A stretch of DNA of 64,000 nt from Thiothrix subterranea (GTDB lineage: Bacteria > Pseudomonadota > Gammaproteobacteria > Thiotrichales > Thiotrichaceae), in assembly GCF_016772315.1 (NCBI RefSeq), contig NZ_CP053482.1:1054001-1118000 (forward strand). Reading direction: 5' to 3'. Position 1 is the first letter of the stretch; each line of letters opens with the position of its first letter. The position numbers and the translations under genes were made by a program. Positions 1 through 7,908 of the stretch are shown piece after piece. The notes beneath the pieces were generated by a model, which saw only the letters and a list, made by a program, of their open reading frames with translations, was not told where the DNA came from and did not search any database.

Positions 1-158
1 TTGGTGAATTCACGCACCACCGGCAACGCCACATCAGCTTCTAAAAGTGCCATCCGCACATCACGCAAGGCATCTTTAATATTGTCGTCGGTCAGACGTG
101 CCTGACCGCGTAGTTTTTTTACCGTCTGCGAAAGACGTTCACTTAAATTCTCGAACAT
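1..158 (-). CDS. ffh: Signal recognition particle protein Ffh, N-terminal fragment
   Basis: Reverse-strand reading from the ATG at 158 gives MFENLSERLSQTVKKLRGQA and continues with the amphipathic N-domain typical of SRP54/Ffh up to the window edge (52 codons). Ffh binds 4.5S RNA and signal sequences and delivers ribosomes to the membrane receptor FtsY. Only the start of the N domain is present; the GTPase and M domains lie outside. It is divergent from the next gene, an ffh/ypjD arrangement common in gammaproteobacteria. Confidence 0.9.
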   Translation of the reverse strand, partial: MFENLSERLSQTVKKLRGQARLTDDNIKDALRDVRMALLEADVALPVVREFT

Positions 159-265
159 GATTTTGACTTCTTGCTAGTCCCATTCAGGCACAAGTTGCTA
201 TCATAGCATTAAAGCAACGACGAATGCGTTCCCGAACCACCTAACCCACGAAATCCGTTTGAGTA

Positions 266-1069
266 ATGACAATAACACTTAACTTGTTTGCTACACTGGC
301 ATGGCTGGCAACTTGGCTACTGATTGGAGTACGCCTGCGGGATCGCTTGCAAACGCGCTCCCCTCAATACCGTCATGTACTGGTGGCACTGTGGCTGCTG
401 TCATTGGGTCTGCACGGTTGGAGTATTGTAAACCATGTTTGGCAAGTAGATGGCGTATCCATCAGTTTTGCCACCGCCAGCTCGATCGTCATGTGGCTCT
501 GCAATCTCTTGCTCTTTATGACCATGCTAAAGCGACCGTTGGAAACCTTGGGGCTTTTTATCGTGCCCTTCACGGTAACTACCATGCTTTTGCCATTATT
601 AAGCCCTAGTCAAACCAACACCATTAACTTAAACAATGGCTTAGGCGTGCATATTTTCACGTCTCTATTGGCTTACAGCATGTTAACACTGGCGGCATTG
701 CAAGCCTTACTGCTGGCGCTGCAAAACAAGCACCTGCACAATCACCAGCCGGGCGGCCTCATTCGCACCTTGCCACCGCTATTGGACATGGAAGCCTTGC
801 TGTTCAAATTAATTTTGCTGGGTGTCATGCTGTTATCACTGGGGTTGTTTAGCGGCGCTTTATACGTCGACAACCTGTTTGCGCAACATTTGGCACATAA
901 AACTATTCTATCCATTGTGGCATGGGTTATATTCACCGCCCTACTGGTGGGTCATTGGCGCTATGGCTGGCGCGGGCGCATCGCCATCCGCTGGACACTC
1001 AGTGGCTTTTTCATCCTCATGCTGGCGTTTTTTGGCAGCAAATTTGTATTAGAGTTTTTGGTAAAATAA
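266..1069 (+). CDS. YpjD-like inner membrane protein, cytochrome c assembly (CcsA/CcmC-like) family
   Basis: A 267-residue protein with about eight hydrophobic segments, including an N-terminal helix (residues 5-22) and several following the conserved central stretch near GLGVHIFTSLLAYS, where CcsA-family proteins place a haem-associated His. Its place between ffh and a corB-like gene matches E. coli ypjD. The family is related to the haem-handling CcsA proteins, but the function of YpjD itself is unsettled. The stop lies two bases before the next start, so the two genes are probably cotranscribed. Confidence 0.8.
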   Translation: MTITLNLFATLAWLATWLLIGVRLRDRLQTRSPQYRHVLVALWLLSLGLHGWSIVNHVWQVDGVSISFATASSIVMWLCNLLLFMTMLKRPLETLGLFIVPFTVTTMLLPLLSPSQTNTINLNNGLGVHIFTSLLAYSMLTLAALQALLLALQNKHLHNHQPGGLIRTLPPLLDMEALLFKLILLGVMLLSLGLFSGALYVDNLFAQHLAHKTILSIVAWVIFTALLVGHWRYGWRGRIAIRWTLSGFFILMLAFFGSKFVLEFLVK

Positions 1070-1071
1070 TT

Positions 1072-2361
1072 GTGGACATTAATGAAATACCGCTAGGCAT
1101 ACTGTTTTTTGTCTTGTTTATCCTGTTTCTGCTCTCGGCTTTTTTCTCTGGTTCTGAAACCGCGTTGATGTCACTCAACCGCTACAAACTCAAACACCTT
1201 GCAGAGAAAGGTCACTCAGGCGCAAAACTGGCACAAAAACTACTAGCAAGACCTGACCGTTTGATTAGCTTAATATTACTGGGCAACAACTTTGTTAACA
1301 TCCTGATTACGCAATTAGCGACCTTACTAGGCTTGCGTTTGTTTGGCGATGCGGGCTTAGCGATTGCAACCGGTATTTTGACGTTTTTACTGCTGATTTT
1401 CGGCGAAATCACCCCCAAAACACTCGGTGCAATGCATCCAGAACCCATTGCATTTGTGGCTTCGCGGGTTTACGTGGTTTTAATGAAGTTCATGTTCCCG
1501 TTCGTCTGGTTACTGAATTTATTTACCAATGGCATTCTGCGTTTATTCGGAGCGCACAGTGATGAAACCAGCCGCGTCGCCCTCAGTCACGAAGAATTGC
1601 GCACGGTAGTCAGCTCTGCCGGAGCGCAGATTCCACGCAACCACCTCGACATGCTATTGCGCGTCATGGACATGGAAAGCACCACGGTGGAAGACATTAT
1701 GATTCCCCGCAACCAACTGGTCGGCTTGGATCTGGATGACGATTGGAACGAACTCGAAGAACAAATCACCAACAGCAATTTCACCCGCCTACTGGTGTAT
1801 CGCGAAAGTCTCGATAACGTCATTGGCTTTGTGCACCTACGCAAACTTTTGCCACTGTTCCGTGACGGGCATTTGGACAAAGAACGCTTTGAAGCCAGCA
1901 TTCGCCCCGCGTACTTCATCCCAGAAAGCACCCCATTAACCCAACAATTAATCAACTTCAAAACCGAAAATCGCCGCATTGCCTTGGTCGTGGATGAATA
2001 CGGCGAAATCTTAGGCTTGGTTGCCCTTGAAGACATTTTAGAAGAAATTGTCGGTGAGTTTTCCAGCGTACCCAGCAGTCAATCGCGCGAAATTCGCCGC
2101 ATGGCAGACGGCAGTTATTGGGTGGATGGCAGCATCCCCATCCGTGACATTAACCGCGAAGTGGGCAGCAACTTCACCTCGGAAGAAGCCAATACCATCA
2201 ACGGTTTAATTCTGGAATACCTCGAATCCATTCCCGTCCCCGGCATGACCATGCTGATTGACGATTACCCTTTGGAGATTCGCAAAACCCGCAATAATGC
2301 GGTCAAAACGCTGATCATTCACCCCAAAATTCAGCGCAAAGCAGCCGATAACGATGAGTAA
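1072..2361 (+). CDS. HlyC/CorC (CNNM) family transporter, CorB/YfjD-like
   Basis: A GTG at 1072, two bases after the preceding stop, gives about 429 residues. An upstream in-frame start at 922 would lie wholly inside the preceding gene. Domains in order: CNNM/DUF21 membrane domain with about four helices (residues 8-190; motif FFSGSETALMSLNR), a CBS pair (about 205-330; motif VVDEYGEILGLVALEDILEE) and a C-terminal CorC_HlyC domain (about 345-425; DGSYWVDGS). Family members are linked to Mg2+/Co2+ efflux. Its end overlaps the radA start by eight bases, suggesting translational coupling. Confidence 0.9.
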   Translation: MDINEIPLGILFFVLFILFLLSAFFSGSETALMSLNRYKLKHLAEKGHSGAKLAQKLLARPDRLISLILLGNNFVNILITQLATLLGLRLFGDAGLAIATGILTFLLLIFGEITPKTLGAMHPEPIAFVASRVYVVLMKFMFPFVWLLNLFTNGILRLFGAHSDETSRVALSHEELRTVVSSAGAQIPRNHLDMLLRVMDMESTTVEDIMIPRNQLVGLDLDDDWNELEEQITNSNFTRLLVYRESLDNVIGFVHLRKLLPLFRDGHLDKERFEASIRPAYFIPESTPLTQQLINFKTENRRIALVVDEYGEILGLVALEDILEEIVGEFSSVPSSQSREIRRMADGSYWVDGSIPIRDINREVGSNFTSEEANTINGLILEYLESIPVPGMTMLIDDYPLEIRKTRNNAVKTLIIHPKIQRKAADNDE

Positions 2362-3718
2362 GGTCAAGCTTCAATACCACTGCACCGCCTGCGGCAGTCT
2401 GCACCCCAAATGGAGCGGGCAATGCGGTGAATGCGGTGCATGGAATACGATGGAGGAAAGCATAAGCCTACCCGCAAGCAAGCAAGCAGCCAATCAACGG
2501 GCGGGGGGCTACGCGGGTGAAACCGCCGTGATTCGCTCCCTCAACGAAGTGAGCTTAAGTGAAGCACCGCGCATCCTCACCCACCAACCCGAACTGGATC
2601 GGGTACTCGGCGGCGGACTAGTGTCAGGCTCGGTGGTACTCATCGGTGGCGACCCCGGCATTGGCAAATCCACCATTTTGCTGCAAACGCTTGCCACTTT
2701 AACCGAAATGAAAACCCTGTACGTGACCGGCGAAGAATCGCTGCAACAAGTGGGCTTACGTGCCAAACGTTTAGGGCTACCCAGCGACCACTTGCGCCTG
2801 CTCACCGAAACCTGTGTGGAAACCATCCTCAGTTTGGTGGTGCAAGAAAAACCGCAGTTGATGGTGATTGACTCTATCCAAACCGTGTTTACCGACAGCT
2901 TGCAAGCGGCGCCCGGTTCGGTTAGCCAAATCCGCGAATCAGCGGCTAAACTGGTGCGTTTCGCTAAGCAAACCAATACCGCCATGTTTCTGGTCGGTCA
3001 TGTCACCAAAGAAGGCACACTGGCAGGGCCGCGTGTCCTTGAACACATGGTCGATACCGTGCTGTATTTTGAAGGCGACCCTGGCGGACGTTACCGCATT
3101 ATTCGCGCCGTCAAAAACCGTTTCGGCGCGGTCAACGAACTTGGCGTATTCGCCATGACCGAACAAGGCTTGAAAGGTGTCAGCAACCCGTCCGCTATTT
3201 TCCTGTCACGCCACGAAGAACCCGTTTCCGGCAGTGTCATCATGGTCACACGCGAAGGCACACGCCCACTCATGGTGGAAGTGCAAGCGCTGGTCGACCA
3301 AAGTCACGGTGCAGTACCGCGTCGCGTGACCTTGGGACTGGAACAAAATCGCCTCGCGATGTTGCTGGCCGTGCTGCATAGGCACGCCGGAATCTCAATG
3401 TTTGACCAAGACGTATTCATTAATGTTGTCGGTGGTGTTAAGATTTCGGAAACCGCTGCTGATTTATCATTGTTGTTAGCGGCACTTTCAAGTTTTCGCA
3501 ACCGTCCTCTGCCTGCTGATCTGGTGGTTTTTGGAGAAGTTGGGCTGGCTGGCGAAATTCGCCCAGTTCCAAACGGTGAGGAGCGTTTGCGTGAGGCTGC
3601 CAAACACGGTTTTAAACAGGCTATCGTAGCGAAAGGAAACAAGCCACGTCACCCGATTGAGGGGATGAAAGTGGTCGCCATTGCCAGATTGGAGAAAGCG
3701 ATAGAAATTGTGATGTAA
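2354..3718 (+). CDS. radA: DNA repair protein RadA
   Basis: The 454-residue protein has all RadA hallmarks: N-terminal four-cysteine zinc finger (CTACG...CGECG, residues 11-28), RecA-like ATPase with Walker A GGDPGIGKST (about residue 97), the RadA-specific KNRFG motif (about residue 255) and a C-terminal Lon-like domain with GEVGLAGEIRPV. RadA drives branch migration of recombination intermediates together with RecA. The start codon overlaps the end of the corB-like gene. Confidence 0.97.
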   Translation: MSKVKLQYHCTACGSLHPKWSGQCGECGAWNTMEESISLPASKQAANQRAGGYAGETAVIRSLNEVSLSEAPRILTHQPELDRVLGGGLVSGSVVLIGGDPGIGKSTILLQTLATLTEMKTLYVTGEESLQQVGLRAKRLGLPSDHLRLLTETCVETILSLVVQEKPQLMVIDSIQTVFTDSLQAAPGSVSQIRESAAKLVRFAKQTNTAMFLVGHVTKEGTLAGPRVLEHMVDTVLYFEGDPGGRYRIIRAVKNRFGAVNELGVFAMTEQGLKGVSNPSAIFLSRHEEPVSGSVIMVTREGTRPLMVEVQALVDQSHGAVPRRVTLGLEQNRLAMLLAVLHRHAGISMFDQDVFINVVGGVKISETAADLSLLLAALSSFRNRPLPADLVVFGEVGLAGEIRPVPNGEERLREAAKHGFKQAIVAKGNKPRHPIEGMKVVAIARLEKAIEIVM

Positions 3719-3745
3719 ATTCGCAACAATAACGTGCATAATTTG

Positions 3746-3774
3746 TTGACTCCCAACAACAGATATAATAATTT
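3746..3774 (+). promoter_or_regulatory. Candidate promoter for the DEAD-box-like gene
   Basis: In the 199-base AT-rich gap after radA, TTGACT (3746-3751) is followed after 17 bases by TAATTT (3769-3774). A second candidate nearer the gene is TTGTTA (3841-3846), 18 bases, GATAGT (3865-3870). Neither is a strong consensus and the sequence cannot choose between them. The gap shows the downstream gene has its own transcription start region. Confidence 0.35.
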
Positions 3775-3917
3775 TATTATTCGGTTCGGGTCATACAAAC
3801 GTTACAGACACGGGTACGGGCAATCGCTAGAAATATTTTATTGTTAACGTTACCTCTCCAGCTTGATAGTATTTATTAATTACTCTCACCCACATTCATA
3901 GACGGGGAGTATCCATC

Positions 3918-5534
3918 TTGTCTTTTTCAGAATTAGGCTTAAATCCAGAGTTTGCGGCTAAAATTGAAGCTGCCGGTTATGAGAATCCGACTGACTTACA
4001 AAAGCAGTTGATTCCTCTCATCGCCCACAATAAAAGTGTCATTGTGTGGACACAATCGGCTTCCGGCAAGACCGGCGCATTCCTGATTCCTGCCATCAAC
4101 TACGTGTTAACCAATCCGATTGAAGAGCAGCGCCACACCCGTGTACTGATCTTGACCTCGCGGCGCGACCGGGTGAATCAGATCAATTACACGATTAAAC
4201 GCTTGATGGGTGATGAACAGCAAATTCGTTCCGGTTTCATTGTCAGCGGTCGCCCTTATCAGCCGCAGATGCGTTTATTACGCCGCCCACTGGACTTAAT
4301 GATCGCCACGCCGGGACGTTTGAATGATCTGGTTGACAATAACAAAGCCGATTTTTCCAAGCTGGAAATGCTGGTCATTGATGACCTCAGCGCGATTTAC
4401 CACAAAGGTCTGCATGGCTTGGTAAACAAAATTCTCTCGGAACGCACCACTGCCTGCCCCGTCATTGCGTTTGTACGCCCGGAAAATGACATTACCGGCT
4501 ATGCGCGTGCCGTGTTAGCAGGTGCCGAAGAGCTGGAAGTCGATGATGACCGCAACCCGCTGTTGCTGATTCCACAAGTCGTGCATCTCGCAGACGATTA
4601 CACCCACAAAATTGCCCTGATGGATCATTTACTGGATGAGTTTTCCGGCGAACCTACCGTTATTTTCACGATTACCACCAAAGTTGCTAAAGCACTCGCC
4701 GAAAGCCTTGCGAATCACGGGCATACCGCCGAGGTTGCATCCGACCTTCCCGAATCCGAACGCAATGGCACTTCCGCCCCGATTCTGATCTATGCCGATC
4801 AAGACGGCTTGCACCCTAACCTGCAAGGCGCTGAACACATTATCAACTTCGAGCTGCCGCACAAGGTAGAAGATTACGAAGCACGTCTGCAAGGGCTTAG
4901 CCCAGAACGTGAAGAAGCCGTGATTGCCGTGGTATTACCGCGTGAACGCGACAACCTAAAATTGATTGAAACCTTTTTGGGTGATTCGATCGAACAATGC
5001 ACCTTGCCGGGTCTGGCGCCGCTGGAACACACCTCTGGCTTCACGCCATCCGTGCGTTCCCCTCGCAGCAACCGCAGCAATAGCGGCGGCGGACAACGCC
5101 AACACAGCGGCAACGGCGGCAATCAAGGCGAACGCGGACGTCCATCACAGAACCGTTCTTCCGGCGGCGCACCGCAAAACCGCCCCGCACATCAAGGGCA
5201 AGGCGGCGGGCGCAGCAACAACCCCAACCAGCAACAAAATGCGCCACGGCGTGACAACCGTCCTGCCACAGGTCAAGAACAATCGCCAGCCAATGCCGCT
5301 GATCGTCAACAACGCAAAGGCCCTTATGGTCGCCTAAACGGTGGCGCACAACGCAAGCGTGACGGCGGGCCGTACACCGGTGGCAGCAATCCAGCGCCAC
5401 GCCGCGAACAAGGCGGTTCTTACGAAATCGGCAGTTGGGAAAAACCCAATTACACGCCGCAAGACGAAAAGCCTAAAACCGATAAGCAAGTCGTTATCCG
5501 TTACAAGGAAAAACGCCGTATTTTGACGAAATAA
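3918..5534 (+). CDS. Degenerate DEAD-box RNA helicase-like protein with RG/N/Q-rich C-terminal tail
   Basis: A 538-residue protein starting at TTG, with a good Shine-Dalgarno (GGGGAG, 3904-3909) about nine bases upstream. It retains the Q-motif region (FSELGL...GYENPTDLQ), the P-loop core SASGKT (residues 47-52) and motif Ib ATPGRL, so the fold is a DEAD-box RecA pair. Key motifs are altered: DEAD is DDLS (about 155-158), SAT is not recognisable, and the motif VI arginine pattern is missing (DYEARLQGLSPER). Residues about 380-510 are low-complexity RG-, N- and Q-rich sequence typical of disordered RNA-binding tails. It may bind RNA without normal ATPase activity; this is inferred from the missing residues. 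Confidence 0.8.
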   Translation: MSFSELGLNPEFAAKIEAAGYENPTDLQKQLIPLIAHNKSVIVWTQSASGKTGAFLIPAINYVLTNPIEEQRHTRVLILTSRRDRVNQINYTIKRLMGDEQQIRSGFIVSGRPYQPQMRLLRRPLDLMIATPGRLNDLVDNNKADFSKLEMLVIDDLSAIYHKGLHGLVNKILSERTTACPVIAFVRPENDITGYARAVLAGAEELEVDDDRNPLLLIPQVVHLADDYTHKIALMDHLLDEFSGEPTVIFTITTKVAKALAESLANHGHTAEVASDLPESERNGTSAPILIYADQDGLHPNLQGAEHIINFELPHKVEDYEARLQGLSPEREEAVIAVVLPRERDNLKLIETFLGDSIEQCTLPGLAPLEHTSGFTPSVRSPRSNRSNSGGGQRQHSGNGGNQGERGRPSQNRSSGGAPQNRPAHQGQGGGRSNNPNQQQNAPRRDNRPATGQEQSPANAADRQQRKGPYGRLNGGAQRKRDGGPYTGGSNPAPRREQGGSYEIGSWEKPNYTPQDEKPKTDKQVVIRYKEKRRILTK

Positions 5535-5546
5535 AGTAGAACCCTC

Positions 5547-5750
5547 ATGCTGCAAGACACGGAAGAACTGCATCGCAAACTGGCAGAACTCACCCAAGAA
5601 CACCGCGAATTGGATGAAATGATTGCAGCATCGCTGCAAGAATCGAATACGGATCAGCTCAAAGTTTCGCGCCTGAAAAAGCGCAAACTGCTGTTAAAAG
5701 ACATGATTTCACGGATCAATAGCCAGTTGATTCCCGATTTAAACGCCTGA
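5547..5750 (+). CDS. DUF465 / YdcH-family small protein
   Basis: A 67-residue, highly charged, helical protein (MLQDTEELHRKLAELTQEHR) ending with the DUF465-like stretch SRLKKRKLLLKDMI. Family members are short coiled-coil proteins without assigned biochemical function. It lies 12 bases after the DEAD-box-like gene on the same strand, so they may share a transcript. Its end overlaps the tail of the convergent Nudix gene by 12 bases. Confidence 0.85.
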   Translation: MLQDTEELHRKLAELTQEHRELDEMIAASLQESNTDQLKVSRLKKRKLLLKDMISRINSQLIPDLNA

Positions 5751-6698
5751 CCACAAACTGCGGATGGCAGCTATGCCTTGCCCGCCATGTTGCCGAGCAG
5801 TTATTGCATGATCAGAGGTCATGCCACCGAGTGCATAAACCGGCAGATTGACGTTTTCCACCGTTGCGGCGAATGCTACCCACCCCAAATGGGCTTCACC
5901 CGGATGCGATAATGTCGGCAATACTGGCGAGAGAAACGCGAAATCCGCCCCCAACGCTGCCGCCTGCTGCAACTCTGCCGAGCCATGACAAGACGCCGAT
6001 AACCATTGCCCCGGCAATAAGGTGTCGCGCAAACCGGCTTCTGCTGTCAACAATTGCCGACTGGTTAAATGCAAACCATCTGCCTCCGCCAACATAACCG
6101 GCGGAGAATTCAACACAATCTTGGCACCAAACGCATGACTTAACTGGATAACCTCATGCGCCAAAGCCACGTACTCTGAAGCCGCCAACGTCTTTGCCCG
6201 TAATACCACCAAACGCACCCCAGCCTGCAAACATTGCTGCAACTGCTGCAAAAATTCGGTGGAATCGTGTGGCTCAGGGGTAATCAAACACTGGGCGGGC
6301 AAACGTGCCGCAGTAACAATCGGCGCATTCGCAGGCGGAAATTCCAATGCGGGCAATTGTTCTGCATCAAACCACGCCACGGGTTGACCTTCGCGCCCGT
6401 GAGCAGTGCCACTAAAGGCCGTCACTTCCCACACATCCAACAACACCGCCAGCTCAGGATACACGTGGCGAATCTTAATGAGCGGCTGTGCGTGTTGAAG
6501 CTGAATACCGAGTTCTTCCTCAAGCTCACGGCTTAAGGCGTGCAGCGGAATTTCGCCGGATTCGACTTTACCGCCGGGAAACTCCCACTTGCCGCCCTGA
6601 TGTTTATGGGCAGGGCGTTGCGCTAATAAAATCTTGCCCGCCGCGTCACGGATAACTGCCGCGACGACGTGCAAATACTTAGCTGCGGTATTCGGCAT
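5739..6698 (-). CDS. Nudix hydrolase (MutT-like) fused to a ThiE-like domain
   Basis: About 319 residues from the ATG at 6698. The N-terminal Nudix domain carries the full box (GGKVESGE...RELEEELGI) next to the MutT-like GGKWEFPGG. Residues about 150-319 form a TIM-barrel resembling thiamine-phosphate synthase ThiE (LVVLRAKTL...GADFAFLSPVLPT...VYALGGM). This MutT-ThiE fusion is known in gammaproteobacteria; the Nudix part is expected to sanitise oxidised nucleotides and the ThiE-like part is uncharacterised. An upstream in-frame start at 6758 lies deeper within argJ and is less likely; the chosen start still overlaps the argJ end by 20 bases. Confidence 0.88.
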   Translation of the reverse strand: MPNTAAKYLHVVAAVIRDAAGKILLAQRPAHKHQGGKWEFPGGKVESGEIPLHALSRELEEELGIQLQHAQPLIKIRHVYPELAVLLDVWEVTAFSGTAHGREGQPVAWFDAEQLPALEFPPANAPIVTAARLPAQCLITPEPHDSTEFLQQLQQCLQAGVRLVVLRAKTLAASEYVALAHEVIQLSHAFGAKIVLNSPPVMLAEADGLHLTSRQLLTAEAGLRDTLLPGQWLSASCHGSAELQQAAALGADFAFLSPVLPTLSHPGEAHLGWVAFAATVENVNLPVYALGGMTSDHAITARQHGGQGIAAIRSLWSGV

Positions 6699-7887
6699 TG
6701 ATTTTGACGTAATCGTAGGAAAAATCACACGTCCACGTGGTTGCCGCCGCTTCACCACGCCCTAAATGGATGCGAATAGGAATTTCATCACGCTTGGTTT
6801 CTGCCGCGCCCAATTCCTCGTAGTAAGTGGGAGCCGGTTCGCCGTTTTCGATCAGCAAGGTTTTTCCCAACCAAATACTGATGCGGCTGACATCCAAAGC
6901 GTCAACTTGGCTACGCCCAACAGCAGCAAGAATACGCCCCCAATTCGGGTCACTGGCAAACAAAGCCGTTTTAACCAATGGTGACAACGCAACCGTGTTA
7001 CCCACCACCCGCGCTTCGGCACGGGTTGCCGCCCCTTGCACCTCAATGCTGATGAATTTGGTAGCACCTTCGCCATCACGCACAATCGCTTGCGCCAAAT
7101 ACAGACAAATTTCCAGCAATGCTTGACGGAATGCGGGCAAACCATCGCCACCCACATACACCCCGGAACTGCCGGTTGCCATCACAATCAGGGAATCATT
7201 GGTTGACGTATCGCCATCCACCGTGATGCAGTTAAAGGTTTCTTCCACCACTTCATTCAGCAAGTCTTGCAGAATAGTCTTTTCAACCAATGCATCGGTT
7301 GCCACATACGCCAACATGGTGGCCATATTGGGGTGAATCATGCCCGCACCTTTGGCAATCCCGGTGATCGTGATGGTTTCGCCAAAGATTTGCACCTGAC
7401 GGCTGATGGCTTTCGCCACCGTATCGGTCGTCATAATGGTACGCGAGGCTTCCATCCAGCCCGCTGCATCCAGCTTAGCAAAAGCTTCCGGCAAGGCAGC
7501 AGTGATTTTATCCACCGGCAATTGCTGACCAATCACGCCGGTCGAAAACGGCAACACTTGCTCCGCCCAACACGCGCCCTGTTGCGCCACTTGCTCACAC
7601 GAAGCACGCGCTGCTTGCATTCCCTGCTCACCCGTTCCCGCATTCGCGTTACCGGCATTGATCAGCAAATAACGCGGATTAGAATGCAGCAAATTGTGAC
7701 GGCACACGTGCACCGGTGCGGCACAAAACGCATTGCGCGTGAATACCGCTGCCGTATGACTGCCCGGCTCCAACTCAATCAGCAACACATCGTTACGGTT
7801 TTTGTAACGAATGCCCGCATTGACCGATGCCAAGCGCACCCCAGCAATCGGCAATAAGGTATCAGGTGCCTGTAAATTCACTGCCAT
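6679..7887 (-). CDS. argJ: Bifunctional ornithine acetyltransferase / N-acetylglutamate synthase ArgJ
   Basis: A 402-residue protein with the ArgJ autoprocessing site KGAGMIHPNMATMLAY, where the chain is cut before the Thr that becomes the nucleophile. It also has VDGDTSTNDS and the C-terminal DPNWGRILAAVGRS region. ArgJ recycles the acetyl group from N-acetylornithine to glutamate in cyclic arginine synthesis. It sits between secA and the Nudix-ThiE gene on the same strand. Full family length. Confidence 0.96.
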   Translation of the reverse strand: MAVNLQAPDTLLPIAGVRLASVNAGIRYKNRNDVLLIELEPGSHTAAVFTRNAFCAAPVHVCRHNLLHSNPRYLLINAGNANAGTGEQGMQAARASCEQVAQQGACWAEQVLPFSTGVIGQQLPVDKITAALPEAFAKLDAAGWMEASRTIMTTDTVAKAISRQVQIFGETITITGIAKGAGMIHPNMATMLAYVATDALVEKTILQDLLNEVVEETFNCITVDGDTSTNDSLIVMATGSSGVYVGGDGLPAFRQALLEICLYLAQAIVRDGEGATKFISIEVQGAATRAEARVVGNTVALSPLVKTALFASDPNWGRILAAVGRSQVDALDVSRISIWLGKTLLIENGEPAPTYYEELGAAETKRDEIPIRIHLGRGEAAATTWTCDFSYDYVKINAEYRS

Positions 7888-7908
7888 CTGAGCGCCTCCC
7901 GAATAAAC

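Noticed and set aside
3780-3917. Possible small RNA or leader peptide before the DEAD-box-like gene
   Set aside because: No open frame with a ribosome site and no terminator-like hairpin followed by T residues.
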